From Calliopsis andreniformis (lineage: Eukaryota; Arthropoda; Insecta; Hymenoptera; Andrenidae): a stretch of DNA of 64,000 nucleotides. The first letter of the stretch is position 1. Each line of letters begins with the position of its first letter. Of this stretch, positions 24,069 to 35,954 are shown one piece after another. The stretch spans positions 14,760,157-14,824,156 of the forward strand of contig NW_027480429.1 of NCBI RefSeq assembly GCF_051401765.1. The letters are read 5' to 3'. The position numbers were made by a program, and so were the translations under genes. The notes under the pieces were generated by a model, which was given only the letters and a program-made list of their open reading frames with translations, had not been told where the DNA came from and made no database searches.

Positions 24069-25064
24069 CAGATCGAATAGTTAGGGCCTAAGAAGTGAAC
24101 GCCAGAAGCATAAAATACAACATAAATACAACAGTTTTTCCATCGTATAAAACGAATAATTGCAACCAGTATGAAACTTATGGTCATTTCTACGTTCCAG
24201 GCAACCTAGGCTTCACTCTAGGGCGTTGTTCCACAAAATCGAATAGTTAGGGCCTAAGAAGGCAACGCCCGAAGCATAAAATGATATATAAATAGAACAG
24301 TTTTTCCATCGTATAAAACGAATAATTGCTACCAGTGTGAAAGTCATGGTCATTTCTACGATCAGGGCAACCTACCCTTCACACTAGGGCGTTGCTCCAC
24401 CAGATGGAATAGTTAGGGCCTGAGAAGTCAACGCCAGAAGCATAAAATACAATATAAATATAACAGTTTTTCCATCGTATAAAACGAATAATAGCAACCA
24501 GTGTGAAAGTTGTGGTCATTTCTACGTACCGGGCAACCTAGCCTTTACTATAGGGCGTTGCTCCACCAGATCAAACAGTTAGGGCCTTAGAAGCCAACGC
24601 CCGAAGCATTAAATACAAAATAAATAGAACAGTTTTTCCATTGTATAAAACGAATAATTGCTACCAGTGTAAAAGTTATGGTCATTTCTACGTTCCGGGC
24701 AACCTAGGCTTCACCCTAGGCCGTTGTTCCACCTGATCGAATAGTTAGGGCCCAAGAAGTGAACGCCAGAAGCATAAAATACAATATAAATGCAACAGTT
24801 TTTCCAGCATATAAAACGAATAAATGCAACCAGTATGAAAGTTATGGTCATTTCTATTTTCCGGGCAACCTAGGCTTCACCCTCGGGCATTGCTCCAACA
24901 GATTGAATAGTTAGGGCCTTAGAAGTCAATGCCCGAAGCATAAAATGCAATAAAAATACAACAGTTTTTCCATCGTATAACAGGATGAATTGCAACCAGT
25001 TTGAAAGTGATGGTCATATCTACGTTCCGGGCAACATAGGCTTCACTCCAGGGCGTTGCTCCAC
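24069..25064. repeat. 6-mer block b of 17-mer unit 1
   Basis: Tandem copy of 23073-24068 with a few differences (ACGTTCCAGGC versus ACGTGCCAGGC, and TATAACAG versus TATGACAG near 23465). The same two differences separate the a and b blocks of the next unit, so the 6-mer duplicated first and the whole 17-mer spread later. Confidence 0.88.
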
Positions 25065-27886
25065 CAGATCGAATAGTTAGGGCCTAAGAAGTGAACGCCA
25101 GAAGCATAAAATACAATATAAATACAACAGTTTTTCCATCGTATAAAACGAATAATTGCAACCAGTGTGAAAGTAATGGTCATTTCTACGTTCAGGGCAC
25201 CCTAGGCGTCACTCTAGGGCGTTGCTCCACCACATCTAATAGCTACGGCCTTAGAAGTCAACGCCAGAGGCATAAAATACGATATAAATACAACAGCGTT
25301 TCCATCGTATAAAACGTATAATTGCAACCAGTGTGAAAGTTACGGTCATTTCTACATTCCGAGCAACCTAGGATTCACTCTAGGGCGTTGCTCCACCAGA
25401 TCGAATAGATAGGTCCTTAGAAGTAAACGCCAGAAGCATAAAATACGATACAAATACAACAGATTTTCCATCGTATAAAACGAATAATTGCAACCAGTGT
25501 GAAAGTTATGGTCATTTCTACATTTCGAGCAACCTTGGATTCACTCTAGGGCGTTGCTCCACCAGATCGAATAGCTAGGGTCGTAGCATTCAACGCCTGA
25601 AGAATAAAATACAATATAAGTACAACAGTTTTTCAATCGTATAAAATGAATAATTGCAACCAGTGTGAAAGTTATGGTCATTTCTACATTTCGAGCAACC
25701 TAGGCTCCACTCTAGGGCGTTGCTCCACCAAATCGAGTAGCTAGGTCCTTAGAAGCCAACGCCAGAAACATAAAATGCAATAAAGATGCAAAAGTTTTTC
25801 CATCGTACAACAGGAATATCTGCAAACAGTATGAAAGTACTGGTCATTTCTACGTTCCGGGCAACCTACTCTTCACCCTAGGGCGTTGTTCCACCAGATC
25901 GAATAGTTAGGGCCTAAGAAGTGAACGCCAGAAGCATAAAATACAACATAAATACAACAGTTTTTCCATCGTATAAAACGAATAATTGCAACCAGTATGA
26001 AACTTATGGTCATTTCTACGTGCCAGGCAACCTAGGCTTCACTCTAGGGCGTTGTTCCACAAAATCGAATAGTTAGGGCCTAAGAAGGCAACGCCCGAAG
26101 CATAAAATGATATATAAATAGAACAGTTTTTCCATCGTATAAAACGAATAATTGCTACCAGTGTGAAAGTCATGGTCATTTCTACGATCAGGGCAACCTA
26201 CCCTTCACACTAGGGCGTTGCTCCACCAGATGGAATAGTTAGGGCCTGAGAAGTCAACGCCAGAAGCATAAAATACAATATAAATATGACAGTTTTTCCA
26301 TCGTATAAAACGAATAATAGCAACCAGTGTGAAAGTTGTGGTCATTTCTACGTACCGGGCAACCTAGCCTTTACTATAGGGCGTTGCTCCACCAGATCAA
26401 ACAGTTAGGGCCTTAGAAGCCAACGCCCGAAGCATTAAATACAAAATAAATAGAACAGTTTTTCCATTGTATAAAACGAATAATTGCTACCAGTGTAAAA
26501 GTTATGGTCATTTCTACGTTCCGGGCAACCTAGGCTTCACCCTAGGCCGTTGTTCCACCTGATCGAATAGTTAGGGCCCAAGAAGTGAACGCCAGAAGCA
26601 TAAAATACAATATAAATGCAACAGTTTTTCCAGCATATAAAACGAATAAATGCAACCAGTATGAAAGTTATGGTCATTTCTATTTTCCGGGCAACCTAGG
26701 CTTCACCCTCGGGCATTGCTCCAACAGATTGAATAGTTAGGGCCTTAGAAGTCAATGCCCGAAGCATAAAATGCAATAAAAATACAACAGTTTTTCCATC
26801 GTATAACAGGATGAATTGCAACCAGTTTGAAAGTGATGGTCATATCTACGTTCCGGGCAACATAGGCTTCACTCCAGGGCGTTGCTCCACCAGATCGAAT
26901 AGTTAGGGCCTAAGAAGTGAACGCCAGAAGCATAAAATACAACATAAATACAACAGTTTTTCCATCGTATAAAACGAATAATTGCAACCAGTATGAAACT
27001 TATGGTCATTTCTACGTTCCAGGCAACCTAGGCTTCACTCTAGGGCGTTGTTCCACAAAATCGAATAGTTAGGGCCTAAGAAGGCAACGCCCGAAGCATA
27101 AAATGATATATAAATAGAACAGTTTTTCCATCGTATAAAACGAATAATTGCTACCAGTGTGAAAGTCATGGTCATTTCTACGATCAGGGCAACCTACCCT
27201 TCACACTAGGGCGTTGCTCCACCAGATGGAATAGTTAGGGCCTGAGAAGTCAACGCCAGAAGCATAAAATACAATATAAATATAACAGTTTTTCCATCGT
27301 ATAAAACGAATAATAGCAACCAGTGTGAAAGTTGTGGTCATTTCTACGTACCGGGCAACCTAGCCTTTACTATAGGGCGTTGCTCCACCAGATCAAACAG
27401 TTAGGGCCTTAGAAGCCAACGCCCGAAGCATTAAATACAAAATAAATAGAACAGTTTTTCCATTGTATAAAACGAATAATTGCTACCAGTGTAAAAGTTA
27501 TGGTCATTTCTACGTTCCGGGCAACCTAGGCTTCACCCTAGGCCGTTGTTCCACCTGATCGAATAGTTAGGGCCCAAGAAGTGAACGCCAGAAGCATAAA
27601 ATACAATATAAATGCAACAGTGGTTCCAGCATATAAAACGAATAAATGCAACCAGTATGAAAGTTATGGTCATTTCTATTTTCCGGGCAACCTAGGCTTC
27701 ACCCTCGGGCATTGCTCCAACAGATTGAATAGCTAGGGCCTTAGAAGTCAATGCCCGAAGCATAAAATGCAATAAAAATACAACAGTTTTTCCATCGTAT
27801 AACAGGATGAATTGCAACCAGTTTGAAAGTGATGGTCATATCTACGTTCCGGGCAACCTAGGCTTCACTCTAGGGCGTTGCTCCAC
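25065..27886. repeat. 17-mer unit 2 (5-mer + 6-mer a + 6-mer b)
   Basis: 5-mer at 25065-25894, 6-mer a at 25895-26890 and 6-mer b at 26891-27886. Nearly identical to 22243-25064. Private changes include CAGTGGTTCCAGC near 27620 and AATAGCTAGGGCC near 27730. Confidence 0.88.
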
Positions 27887-28316
27887 CAGATCGAATAGTT
27901 AGGCCCTAAGAAGTGAACGCCAGAGGCATAAAATACAATATAAATACAACAGTTTTTCCATCGTATAAAACGAATAATTGCAACCAGTGTGAAAGTAATG
28001 GTCATTTCTACGTTCAGGGCACCGTAGGCGTCACTCTAGGGCGTTGCTCCACCACATCTAATAGCTACGGCCTTAGAAGTCAACGCCAGAGTCATAAAAT
28101 ACGATATAAATACAACAGCGTTTCCATCGTACAAAACGTATAATTGCAACCAGTGTGAAAGTTACGGTCATTTCTACATTCCGAGCAACCTAGGATTCAC
28201 TCTAGGGCGTTGCTCCACCAGATCGAATAGATAGGTCCTTAGAAGTAAACGCCAGAAGCATAAAATACGATACAAATACAACAGATTTTCCATCGTATAA
28301 AACGAATAATTGCAAC
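27887..28316. repeat. 5-mer block, copy 3, truncated
   Basis: Begins as the third unit (AGGCCCTAAGAAGTG, CACCGTAGGCG) but leaves the unit at CAACCAGT near 28320, where GTATGAAACCTATGG replaces GTGTGAAAGTTATGG. It carries more private substitutions than copy 2. Confidence 0.85.
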
Positions 28317-28888
28317 CAGTATGAAACCTATGGTCATTTCTACTTTCCGAGCAACCTAGGCTTCACCCTAGGGAGTTGCTCCAACATATCGAATAGTTAG
28401 GGCCTTAGAAGTCTACGCCCGAACCATAAAATACAAAAAAAATGCAACAGTGTTTCCATCATATAACATGAATAATTTCGACCAGTTTGAAAGTGATGGC
28501 CAATTCTACGTTCCGGGCAACCTAGGCTTCACTCTAGGGCGTTGCTCCACCAGATCGAATAGTTAGTGCCATAGAAGTCAACGCCAGAAGCATAAAATAC
28601 GATATAAATACAACAGCTTTTCCATCGTATAAAACGAATAATTGCAACCAGTGCGAAAGTTATGGTCATTTCTGCGTTCCGGGCAACCTAGGCTTCACTC
28701 TAGGGCGTTGCTCCACCAGATTCAACAGTTAGGGCCTTAGAAGTGAACACCCGGAGCATAAAATACAAAATAAATAGAACAGTTTTTCCATTGTATAAAA
28801 CGAATAATTGCAACCAGTATGAAAGTTATGGTCATTTCTACTTTCCGGGCGACCTAGGCTTCACCCTAGGGCGTTGCTCCAACAGATT
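28250..28888. repeat. segment shared with the second 17-mer (part 1)
   Basis: Matches 33564-34202 and its second-unit copy at an offset of 5314 bp. Markers: ACGATACAAATAC, GAAACCTATGG, GGGAGTTGCTCCAACATATCG, GTCTACGCCC, AATTTCGACCAG and GAACACCCGGAGC. A partial further copy lies at about 38790-38975. Confidence 0.87.
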
Positions 28889-29514
28889 GAATAGTTAGGG
28901 CCTTAGAAGTCAATGCCCGAAGCATAAAATACAATATAAATACAACAGTTTTTCCATCTTATAAAACGAATAATTGCAACCAGTATGAAAGTTATGGTCA
29001 TTTCTACTTTCCGGGCAACCTAGGCATCACACTGGGGCGCTGCTCCAACAGATTGAATAGTCTGGAACTTAGAAGTCAATGCCCGAAGCATAAAATGCAA
29101 TAAAAATACAACAGTTTTTCCATCGTATAACAGGATTAATTGCAACCAGTTTGAAAGCGATGGTCATTTCTACGTTCCGGGCAACCTAGTCTTCACTCTA
29201 GGGCGTTGGTCCACCAGATCGAACAGTTAGGGCCTTAGAAGTCAACGCCCGAAGCATAAAATACAAAATAAATAAAACAGTTTTTCCATCGTATAAAACG
29301 AATAATTGCTACCAGTGTGAAAGTTATGGTCATTTCTACGTTCCGAGCAATCTGGGCTTTACCCTAGGGCGTTGTTCCACCAGATGGAATAGTTAGGGCC
29401 CAAGAAGTCAACGCCAGAAGCATAAAATACGGTATAAATAAAACAGTTTTTCCATCGTATAAAACGAATAATTGCTACCAGTGTGAACGTTATGGACATT
29501 TCTACGTTCCGCGC
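28889..29514. repeat. mosaic monomers
   Basis: Nearly four monomers. They include CATCACACTGGGGCGC, a variant with ATAGTCTGGAAC (recurring as ATAGTTTGGAAC near 49310), and a GAGCAATCTGGGC left dyad arm at about 29345. Confidence 0.75.
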
Positions 29515-30020
29515 AACCTGGGCTTTAGCCCAGGGCGTTGTTCCACCAGACGGAAGAGTTAGGGTTTGGAAGAAGTCAACGCCAGAAGCATAAAATACGA
29601 TATAAATACAACAGCTTTTCCATCCTATATAATGTATATTTGCAAACAGTGTGAAAGTAATGGTCATTTCTACGTACCGGGCAACCTAGACTTCACTCTA
29701 GAGCGTTGCTCCACCAGATCGAATGGTTAGGTCCTTAGAAGTCAACGCCAGAAGCATAAAATATGATATAAATACAACAGTTTGTCCATCGTAGAACAGG
29801 AATATTTGGAACCAGTGCGAAAGTTATGGTCATTTCTGCGTTCCGGGAAACCTAGGCTTCACTCTAGGGCGTTGCTCCACCAGATTCAACAGTTAGGGTC
29901 TTAGAAGTGAACGCCCGGAGCATAAAATACAAAATAAATAGAACAGTTTTTCCATTGTATAAAACGAATAATAGCAACCAGTGTGAAAGTTATGGTCATT
30001 TCTACGTTCCGGGCAACCTA
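29515..30020. repeat. segment shared with the second 17-mer (part 2)
   Basis: Matches 34663-35168 at 5148 bp. It includes the 168 bp monomer with the 2 bp longer AGGGTTTGGAAGAAGTC, the CCTATATAATGTATATTTGC subfamily box, CTAGAGCG and CAGTTTGTCCATCGTAG. It supplies the ancestral form of part of the 2824 bp unit, or is a copy escaped from it. Confidence 0.87.
29517..29534. repeat. perfect 8 bp junction hairpin variant
   Basis: CCTGGGCT and AGCCCAGG, separated by TT, are exact reverse complements. Consensus arms are CCTAGG and YCTAGG. Both arms changed at matching positions (A-T to G-C) and the loop gained two further pairs. Repeated at 34665-34682 and 37489-37506 by block duplication. Confidence 0.65.
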
Positions 30021-31610
30021 GGTTTCACTCTAGGACGTTGCTCCACCAAATCAAACGGTTAGGGCCTTAGACGCCAACGCCCGAAGCATTAAATACAAAA
30101 TAAATAGAACAGTTTTTCCATTGTATAAAACGAATAATTGCTACCAGTGTAAAAGTTATGGTTATTTCTACGTTCCGGGCAACCTAGGCTTCACCGTGGC
30201 GCGTTGCTCCAACAGATTGAATATTTTGGGCCTTAGAAGGCAATGCCCGAAGCATAAAATGCAATAAAAATACAACAGTTTTTCCATCGTCTAATAGGAT
30301 TAATTGCAACCAGTTTGAAAGTGATGGTCATTTCTACGTTCCGGGAAACCTAGGCTTCACTCTAGAGCGTTGCTCCACCAGATCGAATAGTTAGGTCCTT
30401 AGATGTCAACGCCAGAAGCATAAAATACGATATAAATACAACAGTTTGTCCATCGTAGAACAGGAATATTTGCAACCAGTGCGAAAGTTATGGTCATTTC
30501 TGCGTTCCGGGCAACCTAGGCTTCACTCTAGGGCGTTGCTCCACCAGGTTCAACAGTTAGGGCCTTAGAAGTGAACGCCCGGAGCATAAAATACAAAATA
30601 AATAGAACAGTTTTTCCATTGTATAAAACGAATAATAGCAACCAGTGTGAAAGTTATGGTCATTTCTACGTTCCGGGCAACCTAGGCTTCACTCTAGGGC
30701 GTTGTTCCACCAGATCAAACAGTTAGCGTCATAGAAGTCAACGCCCGAAGCATACAACACAAAATAAATAGAATGGTTTTTCCATTGTATAAAGCGAATA
30801 ATAGCTACCAGTGTAAAAGTTATGGTCATTTCTACGTTCCGGGCAACCTAGGCTTCACCCTAGGGCGTTGTTCCACCTGATGGAATAGTTAGGGCCTAAG
30901 AAGTCAACACCAGAAGCATAAAATACGATATAAATACAACAGCTTTTCCATCGTATAAAACGAATAATTGCAACCAGTTTGAAAGTGATGGTCATTTCTA
31001 CGTACCGGGCAACCTAGCCTTCACTCTAGGGCGTTGCTCCACCCGATCAAACAGTTAGGGCCTTAGAAGTCAACGCCCGAAGCATAAAATACAAAATAAA
31101 TAGAACAGTTTTTCCATTGTATAAAACGAATAATTGCTACCAGTGTAAAAGTTATGGTCAATTCCACGTTCCGGGCAACCTTGGCTCCAGCCTAGGGCGT
31201 TGTTCCACCAGATCGAATAGTTCGGGCCTAAGAATTGAACGCCAGAAGAATAAAATACAATATAAATATAACAGTTTTTCCATCGTATAAAACGAATAAT
31301 AGCAACCAGTGTGAAAGTTGTGGTCATTTCTACGTACCGGGCAACCTAGCCTTTACTATAGGGCGTTGCTCCACCAGATCAAACAGTTAGGGCCTTAGAA
31401 GCCAACGCCCGAAGCATTAAATACAAAATAAATAGAACAGTTTTTCCATTGTATAAAACGAATAATTGCTACCAGTGTAAAAGTTATGGTCATTTCTACG
31501 TTCCGGGCAACCTAGGCTTCACCCTAGGCCGTTGTTCCACCTGATCGAATAGTTAGGGCCCAAGAACTGAACGCCAGAAGCATAAAATACAATATAAATG
31601 CAACAGTTTT
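29990..31610. repeat. long duplicon D, copy 1
   Basis: Matches 45760-47545 at 15770 bp (95 monomers) at its start and 15935 bp after about 30850, because the other copy has one additional monomer. Shared markers: CTAGGACGTTG, AAACGGTTAGGG, CACCGTGGCGCG, ATTTTGGGCC, CATCGTCTAATAGG, CAGTTAGCGTCATAG, GTTCGGGCCTAAGAATTG and CTAGGCCGTTG. Confidence 0.9.
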
Positions 31611-31885
31611 TCCAGCATATAAAACGAATAAATGCAACCAGTATGAAAGTTATGGTCATTTCTATTTTCCGGGCAACCTAGGCTTCACCCTCGGGCATTG
31701 CTCCAACAGATTGAATAGCTAGGGCCTTAGAAGTCAATGCCCGAAGCATAAAATGCAATAAAAATACAACAGTTTTTCCATCGTATAACAGGATGAATTG
31801 CAACCAGTTTGAAAGTGATGGTCATATCTACGTTCCGGGCAACCTAGGCTTCACTCTAGGGCGTTGCTCCACCAGATCGAATAGT
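31250..31885. repeat. displaced copy of 6-mer block monomers
   Basis: Follows 23446-24081 at a 7804 bp offset (CCTTTACTATAGGG at 31351 and 23547), through GCATTAAATAC, CTAGGCCGTTG, CCAGCATATAAAACG and CCTCGGGCATTGC. It overlaps the end of duplicon D, showing that the same monomers feed several mosaics. Confidence 0.85.
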
Positions 31886-32289
31886 TAGGTCCTTAGAAGT
31901 AAACGCCAGCAGCATAACATACGATATAAATACAACAGCTTTTCCATCGTATAAAAGGAATAATTGCAAACAGTGTGAAAGTAATGGTCATTTCTACGTT
32001 CCGGGCAAGCTAGGCTTCACCCTAGGCTGTTGTTCCACCAGATCGAATAGTTAGGGCCTAAGAAGTGAACGCCAGAAGCATAAAATACAATATAAATATA
32101 ACAGCTTTTCCATCGTATAAAACGAATAATAGCAACCAGTGAGAAAGTTATGGTCATTTCTACGTTCCGGGCAACCTAGGTTTCACTCTTTGGCGTTGCT
32201 CCACCAGATCAAACAGTTAGGGCCTTAGAAGCCAACGCCCGAAGCATTAAATACAAAATAAATAGAACAGTTTTTCCATTGTACAAAAC
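31886..32289. repeat. mosaic monomers
   Basis: About 2.4 monomers (TAAACGCCAGCAGC, GGGCAAGCTAGG, CTAGGCTGTTG, CACTCTTTGGCG). Ordinary satellite variants. Confidence 0.72.
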
Positions 32290-33130
32290 GAATAATTGCA
32301 ACCAGTGTGAAAGTTATGGTCATTTCTACATTCCGAGCAACCTAGGATTCACTCTAGGGCGTTGCTCCACCAGATCGAATAGCTAGGGTCTTAGCATTCA
32401 ACGCCAGAAGAATAAAATACAATATAAGTACAACAGTTTTTCCATCGTATAAAATGAATAATTGCAACCAGTGTGAAAGTTATGGTCATTTCTACATTTC
32501 GAGCAACCTAGGCTCCACTCTAGGGCGTTGCTCCACCAAATCGTGTAGCTAGGTCCTTAGAAGTCAGCGCCAGAAACATAAAATGCAATAAAGATGCAAA
32601 AGTTTTTCCATCGTACAACAGGAATATCTGCAAACAGTATGAAAGTACTGGTCATTTCTACGTTCCGGGTAACATAGGTTTCACGCTAGGGCGTTGCTCC
32701 ACCAGATCGAATAGCTAGGGTCTTAGAATTCAACGCCTGAAGAATAAAATACAATATAAGTACAACAGTTTTTCCATCGTATAAAATGAATAATTGCAAC
32801 CAGTGTGAAAGTTATGGTCATTTATACATTTCGAGCAACCTAGGCTTCACTCTAGGGCGTTGCTCCACTAGATCGAACAGCTAGGGCCTTAGAAGTCAAC
32901 GCCAGAAGCATAAAATACAATATAAATACAACAGCTTTTCCATCGTATAAAAGGAATTATTGCAGCCAGTTTGAAAGTGATGGCCATTTCTACCTTCCGG
33001 GCAACCTAGGCTTCACTCTAGGGCGTTGCTCCACCCGATCGAATAGTTAGTGCCTTAGAAGTCAACGCCAGATGCATAAAATACAATATAAATACAACAG
33101 TTTTTCCATCGTATAAAACGAATAATTGCA
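32290..33130. repeat. 5-mer related segment and link monomers
   Basis: 32290-32670 follows 22660-23040 at 9630 bp (GGTCTTAGCATTC, CGTACAACAGGAATATCTGC, GAAAGTACTGG). 32671-33130 holds CACGCTAGGG, a second AATTCAACGCCTGAAG monomer and the CCACCCGATCG / CAGATGCATAAAA monomer found again near 39010. Confidence 0.8.
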
Positions 33131-35954
33131 TCCAGTGTGAAAGTTATGGTCATTTCCACATTCCGAGGAACCTAGGCTTCACTCTAGGGCGTTGCTCCAC
33201 CAGATCAAACAGTGAGGGCCTTAGAAGCCAACGCCCGAAGCATTAAATACAAAATAAATAGAACAGTTTTTCCATTGTATAAAACTAATAATTGCTACCA
33301 GTGTAAAAGTTATGGTCATTTCTACGTTCCGGGCAACCTAGGCGTCACTTTAGGGCGTTGCTCCACCACTCCTAATAGCTACGGCCTTAGAAGTCAACCC
33401 CAGATGAATAAAATACAATAAAGATGCCACAGCTTTTCCATCGTATAAAACGAATAATTGCAACCAGTGTGAAAGTTATGGTCAGTTCTACTTTCCGGGC
33501 AAACTAGGCTTCACCCTAGGGCGTTGTTCCACCAGATCGAACAGTTAGGGCCTAAGAAGTCAACGCCAGAAGCATAAAATACGATACAAATACAACAGAT
33601 TTTCCATCGTATAAAACGAATAATTGCAACCAGTATGAAACCTATGGTCATTTCTACTTTCCGAGCAACCTAGGCTTCACCCTAGGGAGTTGCTCCAACA
33701 TATCGAATAGTTAGGGCCTTAGAAGTCTACGCCCGAACCATAAAATACAAAAAAAATGCAACAGTGTTTCCATCATATAACATGAATAATTTCGACCAGT
33801 TTGAAAGTGATGGCCAATTCTACGTTCCGGGCAACCTAGGCTTCACTCTAGGGCGTTGCTCCACCAGATCGAATAGTTAGTGCCATAGAAGTCAACGCCA
33901 GAAGCATAAAATACGATATAAATACAACAGCTTTTCCATCGTATAAAACGAATAATTGCAACCAGTGTGAAAGTTATGGTCATTTCTGCGTTCCGGGCAA
34001 CCTAGGCTTCACTCTAGGGCGTTGCTCCACCAGATTCAACAGTTAGGGCCTTAGAAGTGAACACCCGGAGCATAAAATACAAAATAAATAGAACAGTTTT
34101 TCCATTGTATAAAACGAATAATTGCAACCAGTATGAAAGTTATGGTCATTTCTACTTTCCGGGCGACCTAGGCTTCACCCTAGGGCGTTGCTCCAACAGA
34201 TTGAATAGTCAGGGCCTGAGAAGTGAACGCCAGAAGCATAAAATACAATATAAATACAACAGTTTTTCCATCATATAAAACGAATAATTGCAACCAGTAT
34301 GAAAGTTATGGCCACTTCTACTTTCCGGGCAACCTAGGCGTCACTCTAGGGCGTTGCTCCACCACATCAAATAGCTACGGCCTTAGAAGTCTACGCTAGA
34401 GGCATAAAATACAATATAAATACAACAGCTTTTCCATTGTAAAAAATGAATAATAGCAAACAGTGTGAAAGTAATTGTCATTTCTACGTACCGGGCACCC
34501 TAGGCTTCACTCTAGGGCGTTGCTCCACCAGATCGAATAGTTAGGGCCTTAGAAGTCAACGCCAGAAGCATAAAATACAGTATATATGTAACAGTTTTTC
34601 CATCATATAAAACGAATAATTGCAACCAGTATGAAAGTTATGGTCATTTCTACTTTCCGGGCGACCTGGGCTTTAGCCCAGGGCGTTGTTCCACCAGACG
34701 GAAGAGTTAGGGTTTGGAAGAAGTCAACGCCAGAAGCATAAAATACGATATAAATACAACAGCTTTTCCATCCTATATAATGTATATTTGCAAACAGTGT
34801 GAAAGTAATGGTCATTTCTACGTACCGGGCAACCTAGACTTCACTCTAGAGCGTTGCTCCACCAGATCGAATGGTTAGGTCCTTAGAAGTCAACGCCAGA
34901 AGCATAAAATACGATATAAATACAACAGTTTGTCCATCGTAGAACAGGAATATTTGCAACCAGTGCGAAAGTTATGGTCATTTCTGCGTTCCGGGCAACC
35001 TAGGCTTCACTCTAGGGCGTTGCTCCACCAGATTCAACAGTTAGGGCCTTAGAAGTGAACGCCCGGAGCATAAAATACAAAATAAATAGAACAGTTTTTC
35101 CATTGTATAAAACGAATAATAGCAACCAGTGTGAAAGTTATGGTCATTTCTACGTTCCGGGCAACCTAGGCTTCACTCTAGGGCGTTGTTCCACCAGATC
35201 AAACAGTTAGCGTCATAGAAGTCAACGCCCGAAGCATACAACACAAAATAAATAGAACGGCTTTTCCATTGTATAAAGCGAATAATAGCTACCAGTGTAA
35301 AAGTTATGGTCATTTCTACGTTCCGGGCAACCTAGGCTTCACGCTAGGGCGTTGCTCCACCAGATCGAATAGCTAGGGTCTTAGAATTCAACGCCCGAAG
35401 TATTAAATACAATATAAATACAACAGTTTTTCCATCGTATAAAACGAATAATTGCAACCAGTATGAAACTTATGGTCATTTCTACTTTCCGGGCAACCTA
35501 GGCTTCACCCTAGGGCGTTGTTCCACCTGATGGAATAGTTAGGGCCTAAGAAGTCAACACCAGAAGCATAAAATACGATATAAATACAACAGCTTTTCCA
35601 TCGTATAAAACGAATAATTGCAACCAGTTTGAAAGTGATGGTCATTTCTACGTACCGGGCAACCTAGGCTTCACTCTAGGGCGTTGCTCCACCAGATCGA
35701 ATAGTTAGGGCCTAAGAAGTGAACGCCAGAAGCATAAAATACAATACAAATACAACAGTTTTTCCATCGTATAAAACGAATAATTGCAACCAGTGTGAAA
35801 GTAATGGACATTTCTACGTTCAGGGCACCCTAGGCGTCACTCTAGGGCGTTGCTCCACCACATCTAATAGCTACGGCCTTAGAAGTCAACGCCAGAGGCA
35901 TAAAATACGATATAAATACAACAGCGTTTCCATCGTATAAAACATATAATTGCA
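33131..35954. repeat. second 17-mer, unit 1
   Basis: Starts within the CATCGTATAA...TTGCA box. It differs from unit 2 at single bases only, for example CAGTGAGGGCC versus CAGTTAGGGCC near 33212, and CTACGTACC versus CTGCGTACC near 34485. Confidence 0.9.

Larger units (their letters stand above)
21725..28316. repeat. 17-monomer HOR array, 2822 bp unit, about 2.3 copies
   Basis: The box CTAGGCG following CAGGGCACC(C/G) and the surrounding 5-monomer block recur at about 22370, 25192 and 28014, 2822 bp apart (17 x 166). The CCACAAAATCG box lies at 21741, 23235, 24231, 26057 and 27053. The alternating 996 and 1826 bp spacings resolve the unit as a 6-mer, a second 6-mer and a 5-mer (996+996+830 = 2822). 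Units read almost identically. The array begins with a partial 6-mer and ends about 430 bp into the third 5-mer block. Confidence 0.93.
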
